The notes under the pieces: generated by a model
What the model was told of the DNA's origin: nothing
What the model saw: only the letters and a program-made list of their open reading frames with translations
Databases searched by the model: none
From: Liolophura sinensis
Taxonomy: Eukaryota; Mollusca; Polyplacophora; Chitonida; Chitonidae
Reading direction: 5' to 3'
Assembly: GCF_032854445.1 (NCBI RefSeq)
Contig: NC_088301.1
Location: 6,372,044-6,432,043, forward strand
DNA: 60,000 nucleotides
Shown: positions 55,545-60,000 of the stretch, one piece after another
Numbering within the stretch: the stretch's first letter is position 1
Layout: every line of letters starts with the position of its first letter
Made by a program: the position numbers and the translations under genes

Positions 55545-55743
55545 ACCTTTTTTCCTCAACCTTTTTTTGCATATAAAACTTTCAGCGCTCATGTGCATTT
55601 TTAAATTAATTTTGGAGACATTGGATTTGCCTGTTTCAGGGCTTCAGAAAAATTATAATATTATCAATCTGCACAGAGTTATGCCTTCGAAATATGCTTA
55701 AATAAAGACCTTACAAACATGCAGAAAGGTTGAAGAATTTCAG
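55545..55743 (+). mobile_element. MITE family A, full-length copy
   Basis: From 'ccttttttcctcaacctttt' to 'gaaaggttgaagaatttcag' followed by TA. Confidence 0.75.
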
Positions 55744-56236
55744 TATATAAGAGTGTATGTGTCATACTGTTCTCAGTATATCTCAGTGAGGACGGAATAC
55801 ATGTACGCATGGTATATCACCAGTACCGCTTTGTCTGGGCTGGATTTTATTGTGAGTGAAATGTCGGGATCAAGGAAGCATTACTGTAATGGTAGGTGGC
55901 ATTTTTACTTAATGTGAATGGTATTATGACATCTGTAGCATTGCTAAGTGATATCCTCTCTCTTCATGAGTTAATTGTTCAAGTTGGACATGACCCCTGT
56001 GCGTGGTGGTTTACATGGCAATGTTGCAGTATAACATCATATCTACCACACTTCTGCTGTAAATGTTTAATCTTATTGGGAGGGTGTTATGGGTTGGCAA
56101 TACTACATTCAGTGAGAATGTTATTTTGTGATAATACATAAAGTGACAATACCGCTTGGAGTGAAAATGTTGCAGTACATGTGGTGATCTGTGTGGATGT
56201 ACATGTGATAATACTTCTGTCAGACTAGAGGATGTA
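55744..56236 (+). other. No gene seen
   Basis: An 81-codon ORF (55896-56141) has a Cys/Trp-rich stretch but no recognisable motif. Degenerate 'gtgaggatg'-type units begin here. Confidence 0.35.
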
Positions 56237-57125
56237 TTCAGTCAATGAGGATGTCATGTCACGCTGGCAATTTTTCTGTCAATGAGGATGTCGCACTCTG
56301 ACAATACTTCTACCGGTGAAGATGTCACACACTGACAATTTTTCTGTCAATGAGGATGTCGCACTCTGACAATACTTCTACCGGTGAGGATGTCACAAAC
56401 TGACAATACTTCTACCGGTGAGGATGTCACACACTGACGATACTTCTAACGGTGAGGATGTCACACACTGACAATACTTCTACCAGTGAAGATGTCAAAC
56501 ACTGACAATACTTCTACCGGTGAAGATGTCACAAACTGACAATACTTCTACCGGTGAGGATGTCACACACTGACAATACTTCTACCGGTGAGGATGTCAC
56601 ACACTGACAATACTTCTACCGGTGAGGATGTCACACACTGACAATACTTCTACCGGTGAGGATGTCACACACTGACAATACTTTTACCAGTGAGGATGTC
56701 ACACTGACAATACTTCTATCGGTGAGGACGTCACACACTGACAATACTTCTACCGGTGAGGATGTCACACACTGACAGTACTTCTACAGGTGAGGATGTC
56801 ACACACTGACAATACTTCTACCGGTGAGGATGTCACACATTGACAGTACTTCTGCCAGTGAGGATGTTACAAACTGACAATAGTTCTACCGGTGAGGATG
56901 TCACACACTGACAATACTTCTATCGGTGAGGATGTCACACACTGACAATACTTCTAACTGTGAGGATGTCACACTCTGACAGTACTTCTACCGGTGAGGA
57001 TGTCACACTGACAATACTTCTACCGGTGAGGATGTGACACTGACAATACTTCTACCAGTGATTTTGTCACACTCTGACAATACTTCTACCGATGGGGATG
57101 TCACACTCTGACAATACTTCATTGA
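56237..57125. repeat. 34-bp minisatellite, about 26 units
   Basis: Unit 'ggtgaggatgtcacacactg' plus 'acaatacttctacc'. Units vary by substitution and by loss of 'ac' or 'acac'. Stops occur in all frames, so there is no coding interpretation. Confidence 0.93.
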
Positions 57126-57701
57126 GTAAGTGAGGATACTAAACTATGACAACTTCAGCCAGACAACTTGAATACTTCTGTCACTTCAGACATTGCTGTG
57201 ACAGTACACGTTAATCTGACCTTATTTCTCTCAATGATAATGCTATGGTGTGGTGATATGTCAGTGAGGATGTCATGGACTAACAATACCGGTACTTAAT
57301 TCTTACAGTGAATGTATAGGTTGTACTATTGAAGTACATGTTCTCACGTTAGTGGTGTAGCTATGTAAAGTAAGAGAAAGTTAAAATATGAAGTAAGGCT
57401 CATCATAGAGACAACTGAAAACTAAACGTAAGAATTCTTTCATTTTTATGGCCCATAAAGCCCACATTAGAATTCACATATTTGAACTCTTTTCATAAAA
57501 ATCTTTAAAAAAATAAATGAAAGAACATTTTAGCATAGTTTTAAGTGGTCTATTTAGTGATGCTTACTAAGATTTTTAGAGGCCTTTTCCCTTAAATCAT
57601 GGCATCTATCAGTAATGATATCATAATGTGACAATTAATACTGACTTCTGTCAGTGAGGATGTCGCACATATATTGTAGCAAAACTTCTGCCAATGAAAA
57701 T
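57126..57701. other. Degenerate single units related to the flanking arrays
   Basis: Isolated 'gtcagtgaggatgtca' type units (about 57258 and 57650) between AT-rich sequence. No gene. Confidence 0.45.
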
Positions 57702-57914
57702 TTATTTGATTTATTTATTTGATTGGTGTTTTATGCCGTACTCAAGAATATTTCTCTTATACGATGACAGCCAGCTTTAAGGTGGCAGACCTTCCCACGT
57801 ACAGCAGAAGAGGAAGCCAGCATAAGCTAGACTAACAACGACCGCATTGGTGAAAGGCTTCTGGTTTATTCCTCTGTGCTAGCGCGCTAACCAACTGAGC
57901 CACAGAGGCCCCCG
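57702..57914 (-). mobile_element. SINE family 1, complete ends with central deletion
   Basis: Tail 'tttatttatttgattggtgttttatgccgtactc' at the left; at the right 'gctagcgcgctaaccaactgagccacagaggccccc' is the A-box end. About 60 bases of the central domain are missing. Confidence 0.88.
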
Positions 57915-58282
57915 TGAGAATTTACATCACATTTGTGACATTACATATGTATGTGATGGCGTGAAATTGTGACATGGCCTCTTGCAGGGATGTCACAATA
58001 TGATGATTGCTCTCTTACAGATATTTGCTACATGTACACTCTGGTCTTTCTTCTGTCAGCAAGGACACAGTGTGATGCTAAGTCTTCTAAAGATACTAGA
58101 ATTGCTGAAAGAAAAGAATTACCTTTTCTCTTTTGGGAGTTTTTGGGAAAAGTAAAGATGCGAATATGTTGTTCATTAAATGGCCTAACCATGTCAAATA
58201 TATATTTCGCCTCTACAATTTCATACACATCGCCTAAAAAGAGCAGACAAGGTGTCCCAAATATTAGAAGAATGAGGGTACC
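57915..58282 (+). other. No gene seen
   Basis: A 115-codon plus-strand ORF (57969-58316) runs into the next array; no motif. Confidence 0.35.
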
Positions 58283-58900
58283 GGTAATAGAGAATGTCAG
58301 GAGGATGTCACACTGACAATTGGGAATGTCTGGAGGATGTCACACTGTGACAATAGGGTATGTTGGGGATATGACACTGTGATGATAGGGAATATCTGGA
58401 GGATGTCACACTGTGACAATAGGGTATGTTGGAATATGACACTGTGACAATAGGGAATGTCTGGAGGATGTCACCCTGTGACAGTAGGGTATGTTGGAAT
58501 ATGACACTATGACAATAGGGAATATCTGGAGGATGTCACACTGTGACAATAGGGTATGTTGGAATATGACACTGTGACAATAGGGAATGTCTGGAGGATG
58601 TCACCCTGTGACAGTAGGGTATGTTGGAATATGACACTATGACAATAGGGAATATCTGGAGGATGTCACACTGTGACAATAGGGTATGTTGGGGATATGA
58701 CACTGTGATGATAGGGAATATCTGGAGGATGTCACACTGTGACAATAGGGTATGTTGGAATATGACACTGTGACAATAGGGAATGTCTGGAGGATGTCAC
58801 CCTGTGACAGTAGGGTATGTTGGAATATGACACTATGACAATAGGGAATGTCTGGAGGATGTCACCATGTGACAATCGGGAATACCAGGGGGGATGGAAC
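58283..58900. repeat. Dimeric minisatellite, about 65-bp unit
   Basis: Each dimer is 'aatgtctggaggatgtcaca' plus 'ctgtgacaataggg' followed by 'tatgttggaatatgac' plus 'actgtgacaataggg'. Dimers alternate between 'cacactgtgacaat' and 'caccctgtgacagt' forms, giving a roughly 130-bp higher order, and a variant with 'ttggggatatgacactgtgatgat' recurs about 330 bp apart (58365 and 58688). Confidence 0.9.
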
Positions 58901-59300
58901 GCTGTGATTGTAGGGAATACGAGGGGGGTGTCAGGGAATTGAGCGTCGGGATGTCACTGTGACAGTGGGGAATGTGAGGGAGATATCACTCTGACAATAG
59001 GAAATGTTAAGGGATTCCACTGTGGCATTAGGGAATGTCACACTATCACAATAGGGAATGTTGAGATATCAGTGGCAATTAGGGATATTTTAAGGATGAT
59101 TATGACGATTAGAGGTCGTGGTGTGTCACATTGATGATGGGATGTCACAGTGATTTTAGCGATATTGGGAATAGACTGTGAAGATAGGGGGTATCAAGGA
59201 AATGTTACACTGCGACATATTTCTGTCATTGATGATGGCTATATATACTCTGTGAAATTTGTCTGATGTTTGTGTCACTCTGAAGCATTATTTTTCTGTC
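58901..59300. repeat. Decayed outskirts of the dimeric array
   Basis: Scattered 'gacaatagggaatgt' and 'gatgtcac' units with growing divergence to the right. No gene. Confidence 0.5.
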
Positions 59301-59400
59301 AGTGATATGTTACAGTGTTAATTTAAGATACCCGGTACCTATACCAGGGATTAGCATACTGACATGCCAGAACTCCATCAGTGTTCTTTTCTGCTTCTAG

Positions 59401-59489
59401 GCAAATGCTTTACTGTATGGATTCAGTGTATTTGTAGTCAGCAGTGTTGTGCTGCGAGCTGTTATCAGTGCTTCTGCCAGGCATTCTGA
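59401..59489 (+). CDS. Candidate terminal exon with Cys-rich end; very tentative
   Basis: The acceptor GTTCTTTTCTGCTTCTAG|GC (59400/59401) is good. Joined in the phase left by the exon ending at 48963, it gives 28 codons rich in Cys (CICSQQCC, CYQCFC) and a stop at 59487-59489. In another phase the same bases are open longer and hydrophobic (LLYGFSVFVVSSVVL), and the minus strand is also open (59744-59397). Three open frames over one stretch mean that openness alone proves nothing. Confidence 0.22.
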
Positions 59490-60000
59490 CATAACACCTC
59501 TGACTGATGACTTGTGCAGGGCATTTCTATATTTCAGTCTTTCCCTGGGGGATAGTACATCACCCAAGATGCACCCTGAACCTGTATGCTGGGTTGATTT
59601 TACTCTGACAGATAGATGATGAGCACATTTTTGTTCTGGGAAAATACTGGTCTCTATCCACCTTGCCCAACCCTCACTCAATCCGTCATTATCTATTCTG
59701 GCTCTCTCACCTGTTTTAGGGAGTCTGGAGAGGGGGGGGGGCATCGTTATCAGTGTCAGATAGGGGATGTACCCTGTAGTCAGTGTGCGCTCTCAGCAAC
59801 TGCGGCCGATTCAGATATTGATTTTACGAAACATACATGTAAGAAGTAAGCTTAGAGCCTTTAGAAGCCATTCATTATTGATCTAAAGGGTATGTCTGTG
59901 TCATAGAGTGATCACAGCGTTCATGTCTTCACCGCAAACAGACTGCACTGCCACGTGCAGATCTATTAACAAAGATTAGACTAATTTCCTTGCCCCCAGA
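59490..60000 (+). other. No gene assigned to the window end
   Basis: A 77-codon ORF (59616-59849) has several Cys but no recognisable domain. Could be 3' UTR or intron of a gene continuing beyond the window. Confidence 0.3.

Noticed and set aside
59397-59744. 115-codon minus-strand ORF MPPPLSRLPK...
   Set aside because: No motif, no splice context, and the plus strand is open in two frames over part of it; no strand has convincing evidence.

Overview
The window is animal nuclear DNA: AT-rich, intron-rich, sparse in coding sequence and full of short repeats. A recognisable TMEM59 gene shows it is metazoan. The many copies of a tRNA-headed SINE with a conserved central domain (TSD-flanked at 13.5 and 26.5 kb) are of a type I associate with marine lophotrochozoans (molluscs, brachiopods). 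That taxonomic guess rests on memory, not on a search.

Layout. (1) 1-5.6 kb is GC-richer and holds the broken remains of a Polinton/Maverick element: a DDE integrase (+), an adenain-like cysteine protease (+), the N-terminal and exonuclease part of a protein-primed family B DNA polymerase (-), and a C2H2 zinc-finger exon with an intact splice donor (-). Beside the zinc-finger exon lies an array of E2F-like, CCAAT and CRE motifs. All frames are interrupted, and no capsid or packaging ATPase gene is visible inside the window. (2) 5.6-9.9 kb has no gene that I can support. (3) 9.9-16.2 kb holds TMEM59 on the minus strand in six coding exons. All junctions have GT/AG sites and matching phases except one: exon 2 carries one base too many and therefore a stop. 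Intron 1 contains a large fold-back palindrome and intron 2 a complete SINE. (4) Just upstream, 16.3-16.6 kb, an unidentified ORF starts head to head with TMEM59. (5) 16.6-28.5 kb is intergenic with SINEs and two MITE-like families. (6) From 28.6 kb a plus-strand gene starts that encodes a small single-pass membrane protein with a very basic cytoplasmic segment. Three short exons are phase-consistent. A fourth exon at 48.7 kb also fits the phase, and a possible fifth lies at 59.4 kb. (7) 34-59 kb, largely within the inferred introns of that gene, has at least seven minisatellite arrays (20, 33, 34, 49 and about 65 bp units), several with higher-order structure and some open in one or more reading frames.

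How parts relate: the Polinton genes once formed a self-synthesising element (integrase for insertion, polymerase for replication, protease for capsid maturation) and are now dead. TMEM59 and the 28.6 kb gene are the only host genes for which splice logic is clear. Everything else is repeats or unassigned DNA. Calls come from reading the sequence only; no database search was run.
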